The notes under the pieces were generated by a model. It made no database searches, was not told where the DNA came from, and saw nothing but the letters and a program-made list of their open reading frames with translations. From assembly GCA_028279515.1 (NCBI GenBank), contig JANQNQ010000002.1, forward strand, positions 1 through 64,000: a stretch of DNA of 64,000 bases, read 5' to 3'. Made by a program: the position numbers and the translations under genes. This document shows positions 44,156-52,513 of this stretch, piece after piece (the first letter of the stretch is position 1; the number at the start of each line of letters is the position of its first letter). Origin of the DNA: Flavobacteriaceae bacterium (GTDB taxonomy: Bacteria; Bacteroidota; Bacteroidia; Flavobacteriales; Flavobacteriaceae).

Positions 44156-44926
44156 ATGATGAAAAGATTATTTTGTGCCCTTATCTTATTGGTTTCGACC
44201 ACCTCCTTGTGGAGTCAAAGAGCATTTGACGGTGGTGAGAAGCTCACTTTTTCAGCCTCTTATAATATGAGCGGATTGATGACCGAGCTGGCTCAGGTTA
44301 CCATGGAAACCAAAGAGGTGAAAACCTCAAAAAGCACCTTATTGCACCTAAAGTGCAAGGCCTCTACCTACACAAAATGGGATTCCTTCTTTAAGATCAG
44401 AGACCTATACGAAGCCTATGTGAGCAAACGATCATTACTGCCTGTACTCTATAAAAGAGACATCTACGAAGGCGGATATATCAAAAAGATGAAGTATGTG
44501 TACAATCAAAGTACCAAGACCATCAAAAGTACCCTAAACAAGAAAAACGGATACGAGAAAAAGAAAAACTTCTCGATCAGCAATGAAGCGATGGATGTGG
44601 TTTCTACTTTATATAACATCAGAAACATGGACATCGCAAAGGCTAGTCCTGGGGTCAGTAAGACCTTCTCGATCGTCTTTGACCAAAAGGAAACACCAGT
44701 TACCGTAACATATTTGGGAAAAGAGAATGTAACAGCAGGACCACTTGGTAGAAAGGAATGCTACAAGCTATCGGTTTCAGCCAAGAGCAAGGCGATGCAA
44801 GGAAAGGGACGAAACATTGTATACTTGACGGCTGATGCGAATAAAGTACCGGTTTTGATCAAATTCAACATTGCTGTCGGAAGCGGTCAACTTAAATTGA
44901 AGTCTGTTCAAGGACTTGCTAACTAA
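44156..44926 (+). CDS. Secreted DUF3108-type protein
   Basis: 256 residues, signal peptide MMKRLFCALILLVSTTSLWSQ. The mature part follows the DUF3108 layout: FDGGEKLTFSASYNMSGLMTELAQVTMETKEV at the start, WDSFFKIRDLYEAYVSKRSLLPVLYKRDIYEGGY in the middle and ARG-like C-terminal strands (GRNIVYLTADANKVPVLIKFNIAVGSGQLKLKSV). It is a periplasmic beta protein of unknown role, often encoded singly. It is followed 10 bases later by a small membrane protein, so the two form an operon. Confidence 0.82.
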   Translation: MMKRLFCALILLVSTTSLWSQRAFDGGEKLTFSASYNMSGLMTELAQVTMETKEVKTSKSTLLHLKCKASTYTKWDSFFKIRDLYEAYVSKRSLLPVLYKRDIYEGGYIKKMKYVYNQSTKTIKSTLNKKNGYEKKKNFSISNEAMDVVSTLYNIRNMDIAKASPGVSKTFSIVFDQKETPVTVTYLGKENVTAGPLGRKECYKLSVSAKSKAMQGKGRNIVYLTADANKVPVLIKFNIAVGSGQLKLKSVQGLAN

Positions 44927-44936
44927 ACAACACATT

Positions 44937-45290
44937 ATGAGAACACTATTTATTATTTTAGGAGGAATCGGTGCCGTTTTAGGATTGATCATGGCCTTTC
45001 TTCCGTTTGATACTATCGCATTGTTACCAGCAGTAGCCGGGATCGTATTTGGCTTTATTGCTTTGATCGTATCAAAAAAGAAAAGCCTGAGCACGAAAGC
45101 TCCAAACCTGATCATCGCACTGTCTTTTGTCGCTTCGGCCGTGGTTGCCGGAAAGACCATGTTCACCGAAAACAAAGTTGCTGAAGATGAGAGTTTCGAG
45201 CAGCGTGAAGAAGCTTCAGAACAAGAGGCGGTCAAAGAGCTCGAAGAGATACAAGAACTAGAAGAGATCGAACAAGACTCTATTCAATAA
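44937..45290 (+). CDS. Small membrane protein with Glu-rich tail
   Basis: 117 residues from ATG at 44937. Three hydrophobic segments (TLFIILGGIGAVLGLIMAF, IALLPAVAGIVFGFIALIV, LIIALSFVASAVVAG) are followed by a strongly acidic, coiled-coil-like tail (about residues 82-117, mostly Glu with Gln and Leu: EEIQELEEIEQD). No family is recognised. It follows the DUF3108 gene by 10 bases and is closed by a terminator. Confidence 0.65.
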   Translation: MRTLFIILGGIGAVLGLIMAFLPFDTIALLPAVAGIVFGFIALIVSKKKSLSTKAPNLIIALSFVASAVVAGKTMFTENKVAEDESFEQREEASEQEAVKELEEIQELEEIEQDSIQ

Positions 45291-45295
45291 TACCG

Positions 45296-45323
45296 AAGCC
45301 TTCCTTTTTAGGAGGGCTTTTTT
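45296..45323 (+). terminator. Terminator of the DUF3108 operon
   Basis: AAGCCTTCCT pairs with AGGAGGGCTT (one G-T wobble) over a TTTT loop, then a T run. Confidence 0.75.
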
Positions 45324-45478
45324 ATGCATCTGGAAACCTTCCGCAGAAAAAGATTAAGAAAACTTTAATAAAATATAGGCTTTTCGAACCCTTGCAGGGT
45401 CAAATTAAGCTCCAGAATTTACCTATATTTGGGAAATTTTATATTCCATTAACCAAAATTAGTAATACAATCTCGAAC

Positions 45479-47062
45479 ATGAAAAAACTGCTACTACTAT
45501 CAGCTGTCGTTCTAGCCAGCTGTGGAAGCAATCAAAATACAGGTGCCACAGCCGAAGTGAAGGCTGCTCCTAAGCCTGTCGCAGACCCCGTGCCGTATGC
45601 AAGCACCATTACGGCTGCCGATCTAAGTAAGCACTTATACATCTATGCTTCAGATGAGTTTGAAGGAAGAGAAACTGGACAACCCGGACAGAAAAAAGCC
45701 ATCGAATACATCAAGAACTATTATGTGAGCCAGGGGATTCCTGCCGCAAAAGGTAACAACGATTATTTTCAACCCGTTCCGTTAGAAATGGCGGCCAGCC
45801 CAAAAGGGTCGATCGCTATCAATGGAAAAGCATATACCATCGGAGAAGATTACGCGACCTTCGCAGGAAAAAACGAAGGCACGATCAATTATGACGAGGT
45901 GGTCTATATGGGCTACGGAATCGTCGATGACAAATATTCTGATTACGACGGGGGCACTGATATTGAAGGGAAGGTAGTCCTTGTAAAAGCAGGAGAACCT
46001 AAGAATGCCGATGGTACCTACGTGATCACTGGAACCGGTGAAACTTCGAAATGGTCGAACATTCGTCAGGCGTTAGGTGAAAAGATCCAAATTGCTCAAG
46101 ACAAGAAAGCGAAAGGTATTCTTTTCTTTGATGAAGGAAACTTTCCGTTGATCTTACAGCAATTCCAATTTATCAAAAACATGGCCGAAGGCGGCGGCGG
46201 ACAAATGTCTGTTAAAGGAAAAGAAGAGAGCTTCTTTTACTACTTTATCAATGCCGATATGGCTAAGGCACTGCATACAGGCATCAATGATTCTGCCGAG
46301 AGCAAGACGCTTAAAACCAACATGGACATCACCACCAGCAGCGAGTCTAAAAAAGTAGATTCTGAAAATGTGGTGGCGTATATCAAAGGAACTGAAAAGC
46401 CGAACGAATACCTTGTTATCTCTTCGCACTTGGACCACATCGGTGTAACTGATGACGGACAGATCAACAACGGAGCTGATGACGATGGGTCAGGTACAGT
46501 TTCTATGTTAGAGATTGCTGAGGCATTTCAGAAAGCGGCAAAAGATGGTAACGGACCCAAGCGTTCGGTAGTGTTCTTGCACGTAACAGGTGAAGAAAAA
46601 GGGCTGTTAGGTTCTGACTACTATACGCAAGAACCGATTTTTCCATTAGAAGACACCGTAGCCAACCTAAACATTGATATGGTGGGACGTACGGATCCAG
46701 ACAGAAGCGGAGATCCTAACTACGTATACTTGATCGGCTCTGATAAGTTAAGCACTGAGTTGCACAACTTGTCTGAAGAGATCAACGCCAAATATGCTAA
46801 TCTTGAGTTGGATTACAAGTTCAACGATGAGAACGATCCTAACCGTTTTTACTATCGTAGTGACCACTACAACTTCGCAAAGAACAACATTCCGATCATT
46901 TTTTACTTTAACGGTACGCATGCAGACTACCACAGGCCGTCTGACACACCCGATAAGATAGAATATGACCTAATGGCCAACAGGGCCAAGTTGATCTTCC
47001 ATACCGCGTGGGAGCTCGCCAACAGAGCCGAGCGTGTAAAAGTAGACAAGGCAACAGAATAA
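45479..47062 (+). CDS. M28-family zinc aminopeptidase lipoprotein with PA-like insert
   Basis: 527 residues from ATG at 45479; the frame extends upstream but MKKLLLLSAVVLASC is a clean lipoprotein leader. After YASDEFEGRETGQPGQKKAIEYI comes a PA-like region (VVLVKAGEPKNADGTY) and the M28 core. Zinc ligands are visible in ISSHLDHIGV (His), NNGADDDGSGTV (Asp), HVTGEEKGLLGS (Glu pair), NIDMVGR (Asp) and the late NGTHADYHRPSD (His). It is probably a surface or periplasmic aminopeptidase. It is transcribed alone and ends at a strong terminator, the last ordinary chromosomal gene before the cassette-like region. Confidence 0.92.
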   Translation: MKKLLLLSAVVLASCGSNQNTGATAEVKAAPKPVADPVPYASTITAADLSKHLYIYASDEFEGRETGQPGQKKAIEYIKNYYVSQGIPAAKGNNDYFQPVPLEMAASPKGSIAINGKAYTIGEDYATFAGKNEGTINYDEVVYMGYGIVDDKYSDYDGGTDIEGKVVLVKAGEPKNADGTYVITGTGETSKWSNIRQALGEKIQIAQDKKAKGILFFDEGNFPLILQQFQFIKNMAEGGGGQMSVKGKEESFFYYFINADMAKALHTGINDSAESKTLKTNMDITTSSESKKVDSENVVAYIKGTEKPNEYLVISSHLDHIGVTDDGQINNGADDDGSGTVSMLEIAEAFQKAAKDGNGPKRSVVFLHVTGEEKGLLGSDYYTQEPIFPLEDTVANLNIDMVGRTDPDRSGDPNYVYLIGSDKLSTELHNLSEEINAKYANLELDYKFNDENDPNRFYYRSDHYNFAKNNIPIIFYFNGTHADYHRPSDTPDKIEYDLMANRAKLIFHTAWELANRAERVKVDKATE

Positions 47063-47089
47063 GAGCAACGTTTCTTCATAAACATACTG

Positions 47090-47116
47090 GCCCCGAGCAA
47101 TGCTCGGGGCTTTTTT
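47090..47116 (+). terminator. Terminator after the M28 gene
   Basis: A perfect 9-base stem GCCCCGAGC/GCTCGGGGC with AAT loop and T run. Confidence 0.88.
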
Positions 47117-47120
47117 CTTC

Positions 47121-47290
47121 ACCCTCCGTAGCTTCAGCGAAGGAGGGTCATTTCATTACTTCGGCGTAAGGAGCTGGCGAAGGAGGGTCTTTTTTAGGGC
47201 ATTCCCCTACTTCGTTCTCCCAAGGTCGAACTTCGTAGGGTCGCTACGTACGCTATATCCCTGTAGTGAGTTTACTCTACTACAGGGGAT
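47121..47290. repeat. Cluster of short GC-rich hairpins and direct repeats
   Basis: ACCCTCC/GGAGGGT (47121-47127 with 47142-47148) is followed by a second GCGAAGGAGGGTC copy near 47176. Then CCCTGTAGT/ACTACAGGG (47259-47267 with 47279-47287) forms another 9-base stem. There is no gene between 47063 and 47396. The tract marks the boundary between core genes and the cassette-like array. Confidence 0.5.
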
Positions 47291-47396
47291 GCCGCTGCCA
47301 TCGCTAATGTGGGCATTATCGATTATACGGGTACATATTGTATATCTAAGCGATTTTTCGTACACTTATTTATGCAAACGAGTTACCTACCATTAC

Positions 47397-48170
47397 ATGA
47401 AATCCTTAATTAAATTAACATTCATACTGATTTTGATTTTTAGTTGTTCCAAAGAGAATAAAACTAAGCCTAAATCCGACTTGACAAAAAAAGTCGAATA
47501 CGGAGTTATAATTTCTGAATATCTTGAGTCTAAAAAGTATGAACCAACTCTGGTTTTTAATAATCCATTTTACACAAATAAAAAATCTAGTATTAGACTT
47601 GCCGATAATGAAATCAAATGGTCGGAGAAAGGTAATGCGCTCGAAATTATAATTAATGGAACTAAAATAAATACATCTAAAAAAGTTACACTGAATTATA
47701 ATTGGGGAAAAAGTATTGATAGTGTAAATTTTGCAAATAACGTTAGACAAATCAAGCTATATGAATCTGATTCTCTACTGGGCTTTGTACTTACCAATGA
47801 ACCTTGCACGGGATTGGGTTGTGGCGTAAATTATCAACTGATTTATGACTTGAAAACAAAAAGCGAAAGTTATTTTGGAAGATTTCGAACGGGTTTTGAA
47901 TTTGAATTATATGATTTCAATCAAGATTCAAAAATTGATTTTTTGAGTAAGACTTTCTATGGCAGAAATGAACAAATGATTGATACTACAGAATTTATAA
48001 TGTATAGTCAAACTGAAAAAGGGAATTTCCAAGAATTTAGAACTCAAGAACAAAATAGATTTACTTTCAAACATATTTATCCGCAAATTTACCCTGAACG
48101 AGATAAAGACTCATTAAAAGAGGAATTTGTGGAAAATTGGATTGAAAAAATAAATAATAACGGTAGGTAA
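47397..48170 (+). CDS. Hypothetical lipoprotein
   Basis: 257 residues from ATG at 47397; the frame is open back to 47100 but that part is the hairpin tract and lacks protein character. The leader LIKLTFILILIFSCSKEN is lipoprotein-like. The rest is beta-rich (VEYGVIISEYLESKKYEPTLVFNNPFYTNKKSSIRLADNEIKWSEKGN and RFRTGFEFELYDFNQDSKIDFLSKTFYG). No family is recognised. Its stop codon TAA lies inside the left end of cassette element 1. Codon use is visibly more A+T-rich than in the upstream core genes. Confidence 0.7.
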   Translation: MKSLIKLTFILILIFSCSKENKTKPKSDLTKKVEYGVIISEYLESKKYEPTLVFNNPFYTNKKSSIRLADNEIKWSEKGNALEIIINGTKINTSKKVTLNYNWGKSIDSVNFANNVRQIKLYESDSLLGFVLTNEPCTGLGCGVNYQLIYDLKTKSESYFGRFRTGFEFELYDFNQDSKIDFLSKTFYGRNEQMIDTTEFIMYSQTEKGNFQEFRTQEQNRFTFKHIYPQIYPERDKDSLKEEFVENWIEKINNNGR

Positions 48171-48215
48171 CAATGTACAACCCCTACTGGCGGTTATAAT
48201 AGACCGTTGTAAGGC
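48167..48215 (+). repeat. attC-like element 1 (short form)
   Basis: Left arm GTAACAATG-TACAACC, right arm GGTTATAATAGACCGTTGT, pairing with unpaired bases on the right side only. CCGTTG is at 48204-48209. The next gene starts 30 bases later. Confidence 0.6.
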
Positions 48216-48239
48216 ATTTGAGAATACCAATAATAAGAA

Positions 48240-48821
48240 TTGAAGTTAGGAGAAATTTATAAGACAGCATTTGACGAAAGACCTTTCAGAATAATCGGAC
48301 TTGATGAATATGAAGTCTTTTACGACTGTCTATGGTCTGAAGGTTTTTGGACTTTTTCGGATAACTTTAGAGGCAAAAGTATTTTTTACAGAATGTCTTC
48401 TGGTCTTTTTAAAAACAAATCGAAATTAATAGGTTTTCAAGATTTGACTGAAAAAGAATTCAAGTATTTTCGACCTGACTTACCTATGAGATTCGGACGG
48501 ACAAAAGAAGTTAGTTGGAATTCATTTACCTCCAACGGAATTCAAAAATTGAAGCCTATATTCTACAATCGGAAATTAAACACTAATAGTATTGTTCTAG
48601 TTCCATTTGGTAAAAAAGGTGGTTATAAAAAAGGTGAAATTATAGAAAGTAAATCGGAATTGACCGAATTTGATATAATCATAAAAGCAAAAGAAATCCA
48701 AGAATCAATAAATGACCAAAAGAGTAACGGAATTGGATTTTATCGGATGGGTTATGAGAAAGGACTACCAAGGTATTCGATTGGAGAATACTTTGACCGA
48801 GCAGGAATCATGAAAAAATAA
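48240..48821 (+). CDS. Hypothetical cytoplasmic protein, cassette gene
   Basis: 193 residues from a TTG start at 48240, no signal or membrane segment. Features: KLGEIYKTAFDERPFRIIGLDEYEVFYDCLWSE at the start, aromatic-rich middle, and GFYRMGYEKGLPRYSIGEYFDRAGI at the end. I do not recognise a family. It lies alone between elements 1 and 2. The TTG call is based on the frame's first good start after element 1. Confidence 0.6.
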   Translation: MKLGEIYKTAFDERPFRIIGLDEYEVFYDCLWSEGFWTFSDNFRGKSIFYRMSSGLFKNKSKLIGFQDLTEKEFKYFRPDLPMRFGRTKEVSWNSFTSNGIQKLKPIFYNRKLNTNSIVLVPFGKKGGYKKGEIIESKSELTEFDIIIKAKEIQESINDQKSNGIGFYRMGYEKGLPRYSIGEYFDRAGIMKK

Positions 48822-48823
48822 AA

Positions 48824-48975
48824 ACGGTGTACAACAACTTGTATTGTTCATTGTTCCGCAAGTTGGTTAACGCAACTATTATTTCCTACCTTTATTTTGC
48901 AATGGTTCCTACTTTGAAAATCCTGAGCGGATTTCCACACAACGAAATCATACAAAAACACGTAGTGTGCAATTG
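48824..48975 (+). repeat. attC-like element 2 (subfamily I)
   Basis: The left part TACAACAACTTGTATTGTTCATTG pairs with the right part CRACGAAATCATACAA (core TTGTAT...CATTGT against ACAACGAAATCATACAA). The left shares (T/C)TCATTG with elements 3, 8, 9 and 10. The outer GTT is not clear at the right end. The VanZ gene starts about 20 bases later. Confidence 0.5.
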
Positions 48976-48994
48976 ACCCGGAAAAATAAACCAA

Positions 48995-49558
48995 ATGATT
49001 TATTTTAAATCTACTTACGAGAAGCGTCTCTGGATTTATGTAATAATCGTAATAGCGGTTATTTTTTCTACCCTTTTTATGGGACGCCCTTTATCTAAGC
49101 TCATTGAAAATCAACTTATTCAATCACTTTTATTTTTATTTGGAACGTTCATGATCGGTATCACAACTATTGCTCATGGTTTGACCTTACAAACTAAAAA
49201 AATTAAAATTGCTGTTTTGTTGGGTTTCTTATCAATTTATGTACTGATTTTTTTAAGACTTGGGCTTTCTGAGCGCAGTCATCTGATAGAATATGGTGTA
49301 TTGGCTCTATTTATACATAAGGCCTTAATTGAACGATTCAATAATACAAGGCAAATCAAAATATCTGGATGGCTCGCATTAATTCTGACCATTCTAATTG
49401 GAGTTATTGACGAACTAATACAACTATACATACCAGATCGTATATTTGACCCATATGACATTGTATTCAATTGTCTCGCAGCAATTATGGCAATAGGTAC
49501 AAGTATTGTAATTCAATGGCTCTTTAAGAAAATTAATAACAAGAGTAATACTCCTTAA
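48995..49558 (+). CDS. VanZ-family membrane protein
   Basis: 187 residues with five to six helices. The VanZ signature is in order: LRLGLSERSHLIEYGVLALFIHKALIERF and IGVIDELIQLYIPDRIFDPYDIVFNCLAAIMA. VanZ proteins confer low-level teicoplanin resistance in enterococci; in Bacteroidota they are common and of unknown role. It is a single gene between elements 2 and 3, that is a cassette-like unit. Confidence 0.88.
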   Translation: MIYFKSTYEKRLWIYVIIVIAVIFSTLFMGRPLSKLIENQLIQSLLFLFGTFMIGITTIAHGLTLQTKKIKIAVLLGFLSIYVLIFLRLGLSERSHLIEYGVLALFIHKALIERFNNTRQIKISGWLALILTILIGVIDELIQLYIPDRIFDPYDIVFNCLAAIMAIGTSIVIQWLFKKINNKSNTP

Positions 49559-49565
49559 TAGCAAA

Positions 49566-49680
49566 ACTGTACACCTCAGCGTGTATAGTCCATTGTGGCT
49601 GAATTTCCTCATCGTAAATTCACTCGAATTAATTAACTTTAGACTACGGCTGAAAATCATACACAAACACGCCGTGAGCA
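49566..49680 (+). repeat. attC-like element 3 (subfamily I)
   Basis: The left part GCGTGTATAGTCCATTGTGG pairs with the right part ending CATACACAAACACGC. A 25-base block at 49643-49667 (ACTACGGCTGAAAA...) recurs exactly at 60014-60038 in element 14. The next ATG is 13 bases after the element. Confidence 0.6.
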
Positions 49681-49692
49681 ATAATTTAAAAA

Positions 49693-50256
49693 ATGTATCC
49701 TGAAATAGAAGAAGAAGTAATTAAGCAAATATTATTACCGAAAAAAGAAAAGGTGATAATGAAAATGGTTGATTTCCTTAATAACGGAGCCCAAAGATTA
49801 GTTCAAAATAATGTAAAGATTACAGTTGTCAATTTTATTCATGATTTACCTTTCACTTTTAGATATATAATATTACCTGACAATAGTATTATTGACAATA
49901 AGTTTCATACCCCTGCCCATTTAGTATTGGATTATAGAGACAAGAATGATTCAGAAATAATGGGTTTAATAATATCTAATTACTCATTAGAATATGAAAA
50001 TGAAGGATTGGATGATGATGAAATCTATGATTGGGTTAGTACTTGGGAATCTGAAAATAAAGAAGTAGAGTATAATTTCTTTTCAGACTGCTGGATTGAA
50101 GCAAAGAAAAGAACAAATAGTGAAATGAGAGCATTATTATATGAGCATGAATGTTGGTCTAATAGTTATGAACTAGATGACAAAATATTTTTAGATCAAG
50201 AAAATCATTTAGACTATTTAAAAGATAAAGGAATATCAATTAAAACTTATAAATGA
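49693..50256 (+). CDS. Hypothetical acidic protein, cassette gene
   Basis: 187 residues, no leader. It is Asp/Glu-rich (YSLEYENEGLDDDEIYDWVSTWESENKEVEYNFFSDCWIEAKK) and mostly helical. No family is recognised; size and charge are like those of immunity or anti-defence proteins carried by cassettes, but that is only an analogy. It lies alone between elements 3 and 4. Base composition is among the most A+T-rich in the window. Confidence 0.6.
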   Translation: MYPEIEEEVIKQILLPKKEKVIMKMVDFLNNGAQRLVQNNVKITVVNFIHDLPFTFRYIILPDNSIIDNKFHTPAHLVLDYRDKNDSEIMGLIISNYSLEYENEGLDDDEIYDWVSTWESENKEVEYNFFSDCWIEAKKRTNSEMRALLYEHECWSNSYELDDKIFLDQENHLDYLKDKGISIKTYK

Positions 50257-50260
50257 CTAT

Positions 50261-50390
50261 TGTTAACAATGACTATAATTTAGCGTGGTTTAATTGATAG
50301 CACGAAAGTAAATATTAATAAAGGTCAGTGTTACAGTGGAAAATCTATTATGATTTTCCTCAACGAGCCATACACAAAACCGTTGTGGCA
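50261..50390 (+). repeat. attC-like element 4
   Basis: Left TGTTAACAATGACTATAA, right CAACGAGCCATACAC followed by CCGTTG at 50380-50385 and GGCA. The next gene's ATG at 50403 is 18 bases after CCGTTG. Confidence 0.65.
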
Positions 50391-50402
50391 AATTAGGATC
50401 AA

Positions 50403-51167
50403 ATGAGATTAACCAAATTATCACTTATTGCTTTTTCCATAATCAGCTTTAGCTGCAAATCACAAACACAGGTGTCTCGGATTGAAATAGTTCAACCGAC
50501 GATAGAACAAGAAGCGACATCAATTTGGAGAACAATTAATGATATTGTTTTTTTTGAAAAACAAGGATATATCATTAATCTGCCAAAAGATTCTTTAATC
50601 GACTCATTGATAATGAAATCCAAAAATGGGACTTTCGGAAATGAAGACTTTCCCAGAATCTACGCACTTGTTGAAACGAAAACATTTAACCAAGAGAACT
50701 ATGAGCAAGCAATAAAAAAAGTTGAGAATCAGCTTGGCCTTCTCAACGAATTTGTCAGCGAAATAGGTTCTGAGAAACATCAATGGGATTGGAAGTTTAA
50801 TATGTTTGACAAATACAAAGTTGTTTTCACATTATACGGAACCGGAGGAAGTTATGACCCAGATGAAGGAATCATAACCTTATTGACCAATAAAGAAGGT
50901 GGTTTCATGAAATATACGAATCCTGCTTACACGATAATTCACGAAATCACTCATATGGGGATGGAATATTCAATAGTTCAGAAGTACAACCTTGCTCACG
51001 GATTGAAAGAAAGATTAGTAGATACATTTGTATATCTAATGTTTAAAGAAAAATTACCAGAATATAAAATTCAAAATATGGGAGACGGAAGTATTGATAA
51101 GTACTTGAATAAGAAAAAAGATATTGAATCTCTAAATTCGATAATAAGCGAATTCGTAAAAAAATAA
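50403..51167 (+). CDS. Lipoprotein with HExxH metalloprotease-like motif
   Basis: 254 residues, lipoprotein leader (LSLIAFSIISFSCKS). Near residues 182-186, AYTIIHEITHMGMEYSIVQKYNLAHGLKERLVDTFV holds an HEITH zinc motif with a downstream His and Glu (GLKERLVD) that could complete a gluzincin-like site. Upstream it has a KHQWDWKFNMFDKYKVVFTLYGTGGSY strand region. A secreted zinc peptidase is likely but the family is not named. It is a cassette between elements 4 and 5. Confidence 0.7.
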   Translation: MRLTKLSLIAFSIISFSCKSQTQVSRIEIVQPTIEQEATSIWRTINDIVFFEKQGYIINLPKDSLIDSLIMKSKNGTFGNEDFPRIYALVETKTFNQENYEQAIKKVENQLGLLNEFVSEIGSEKHQWDWKFNMFDKYKVVFTLYGTGGSYDPDEGIITLLTNKEGGFMKYTNPAYTIIHEITHMGMEYSIVQKYNLAHGLKERLVDTFVYLMFKEKLPEYKIQNMGDGSIDKYLNKKKDIESLNSIISEFVKK

Positions 51168-51170
51168 CTG

Positions 51171-51302
51171 GTTACAACAATGCCCATAAGTAATTGCCTC
51201 TACTCACCTATTTTGGAAATTCCTGCGGAATTTCCAACTTGGTGCGTACTTGCTAAGTTAAGTACTAAACCATGCAACTACTCATAGCCGAGACCGTTGG
51301 CA
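51171..51302 (+). repeat. attC-like element 5 (subfamily II, long)
   Basis: Left GTTACAACAATGCCCATAAG then TAATTGC. An inner perfect 9-base hairpin is GGAAATTCC/GGAATTTCC. Right GCAACTACTCATAG then CCGTTG at 51294-51299. It is closely similar along its length to element 7. The next start is 17 bases after CCGTTG. Confidence 0.75.
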
Positions 51303-51316
51303 TTAATATAAAACTC

Positions 51317-51913
51317 ATGCTCAAAAAAATTTTAGCCCTTTCTATGTTTTCATTTCTTTTTGCTAATGGACAAAAAAAGACAGAAAATTATATTGATTTA
51401 GGAAAGTTAATAATCGAGGTAAATGATGAAAATCAAATTAAATCGTTAGAAAAAAAAATCGATCAATATTTTAAAGATAGAAATACTGTTTTCATGGGAC
51501 AAGAATACTACTATGATACCTCGGATAAGAAAAAATATGTAGTACGAGGGGGAGGAAAATTTATAGAATCAACTATTCATTGGTTTCTTGTAATTGACAA
51601 TTTTAATTCAAATGATTATTTATTCGAATTAGATTGGAAACCTGATTTGGAAACAATAAGATGGGGAATCGAAAAGCTAGCAAGCAAAAAAGGCTATGAA
51701 ATTCCTGAATTCAACGTTGATGCTGACTACTCTGGACTTGATACAGGAGGTATACTCAAAAAATACAATGAAATTCTCATAAAAAAAGGTTACACACTAA
51801 TCTATCTAGATATTGACAGTGACTCTTATGTTACTGCATTAATACAAAGTAAGAACTCATCAAAAGTAATTGATAAGGGTAATGAATTGAATCATAAAAT
51901 ACGAAAATACTAA
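51317..51913 (+). CDS. Hypothetical secreted protein, cassette gene
   Basis: 198 residues from ATG at 51317, which follows element 5 directly; an upstream extension would run through the element. Signal peptide LKKILALSMFSFLFANGQ. The mature part is Lys/Asp-rich (KSLEKKIDQYFKDRNTVFMGQEYYYDTSDKKKYVVRGGGKFIESTIHWFLVI). No family is recognised. It is flanked by elements 5 and 6. Confidence 0.65.
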   Translation: MLKKILALSMFSFLFANGQKKTENYIDLGKLIIEVNDENQIKSLEKKIDQYFKDRNTVFMGQEYYYDTSDKKKYVVRGGGKFIESTIHWFLVIDNFNSNDYLFELDWKPDLETIRWGIEKLASKKGYEIPEFNVDADYSGLDTGGILKKYNEILIKKGYTLIYLDIDSDSYVTALIQSKNSSKVIDKGNELNHKIRKY

Positions 51914-52047
51914 TGCCAACAATGTATATAAAAAATTGCTACTTTTGGCTTAACCAAAGTCAGTTGCTCGTTTGCTGACTCCCGATTTTCCTTCGGAAAA
52001 TTGCCACATACAAACACGCAACTTTCCATATACAAGACCGTTAGCAC
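51914..52047 (+). repeat. attC-like element 6 (subfamily II)
   Basis: Left TGCCAACAATGTATAT with AAAAAATTGC, right GCAACTTTCCATATAC then CCGTTAGCA (CCGTTA at 52038-52043). The inner hairpin is ATTTTCC/GGAAAAT with TTC loop. Arms pair closely, leaving about four unpaired bases (AAGA) on the right arm only. Confidence 0.75.
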
Positions 52048-52096
52048 CTTTTTTTGAGGAGTATGAAAATAGTCAGAACCCTAAAATAGGATAATT

Positions 52097-52513
52097 ATGA
52101 AATATATAGGACAAATACTTATTATTCTTGTGGCACTGATAATATCATGGAATGGTTTAGCCACAATGATTAACCCCCAATGGATGGCAGAATGGTTTTC
52201 ACAAAGTCCGGATGGAATGCATGGCATATCAACCTTGAGGGCGTTTTTTGGAGGTGCTATGAGTGCAGTTGGTCTGAGTTTACTTATATCTGTGATTAAA
52301 AAAGAAGGAAAGTATGCTCTTGCGGCAGTACTTTTTCTGATATTGGTCACCATTGGGCGCTTAGTTAGCCTAGCTATGGATGCACCAAATTTTAGTGATG
52401 GTTATGCTTTTCACTTAGTCACTTACCCAATCGGACCCTTAGTTTTATTATGCTTACTCATTGTAGGACTTCGATTGATGAAAAAAACTAATCACAACAA
52501 TGGCTATAAGTAA
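52097..52513 (+). CDS. DUF4345-like four-helix membrane protein
   Basis: 138 residues with four helices: QILIILVALIISWNGLATMINPQWMAEWF, STLRAFFGGAMSAVGLSLLISV, YALAAVLFLILVTIGRLVSLAMD, GPLVLLCLLIVGLRLM. The GxATMxxPxWxAxxF start and STLRAxFGG middle resemble DUF4345. The last codons, for NHNNGYK and the stop, lie inside the left arm of element 7. It is a cassette gene between elements 6 and 7. Confidence 0.75.
   Translation: MKYIGQILIILVALIISWNGLATMINPQWMAEWFSQSPDGMHGISTLRAFFGGAMSAVGLSLLISVIKKEGKYALAAVLFLILVTIGRLVSLAMDAPNFSDGYAFHLVTYPIGPLVLLCLLIVGLRLMKKTNHNNGYK

Noticed and set aside
47100-47396. N-terminal extension of the lipoprotein at 47397
   Set aside because: The extension runs through hairpin repeats and would bury a clean lipoprotein leader.
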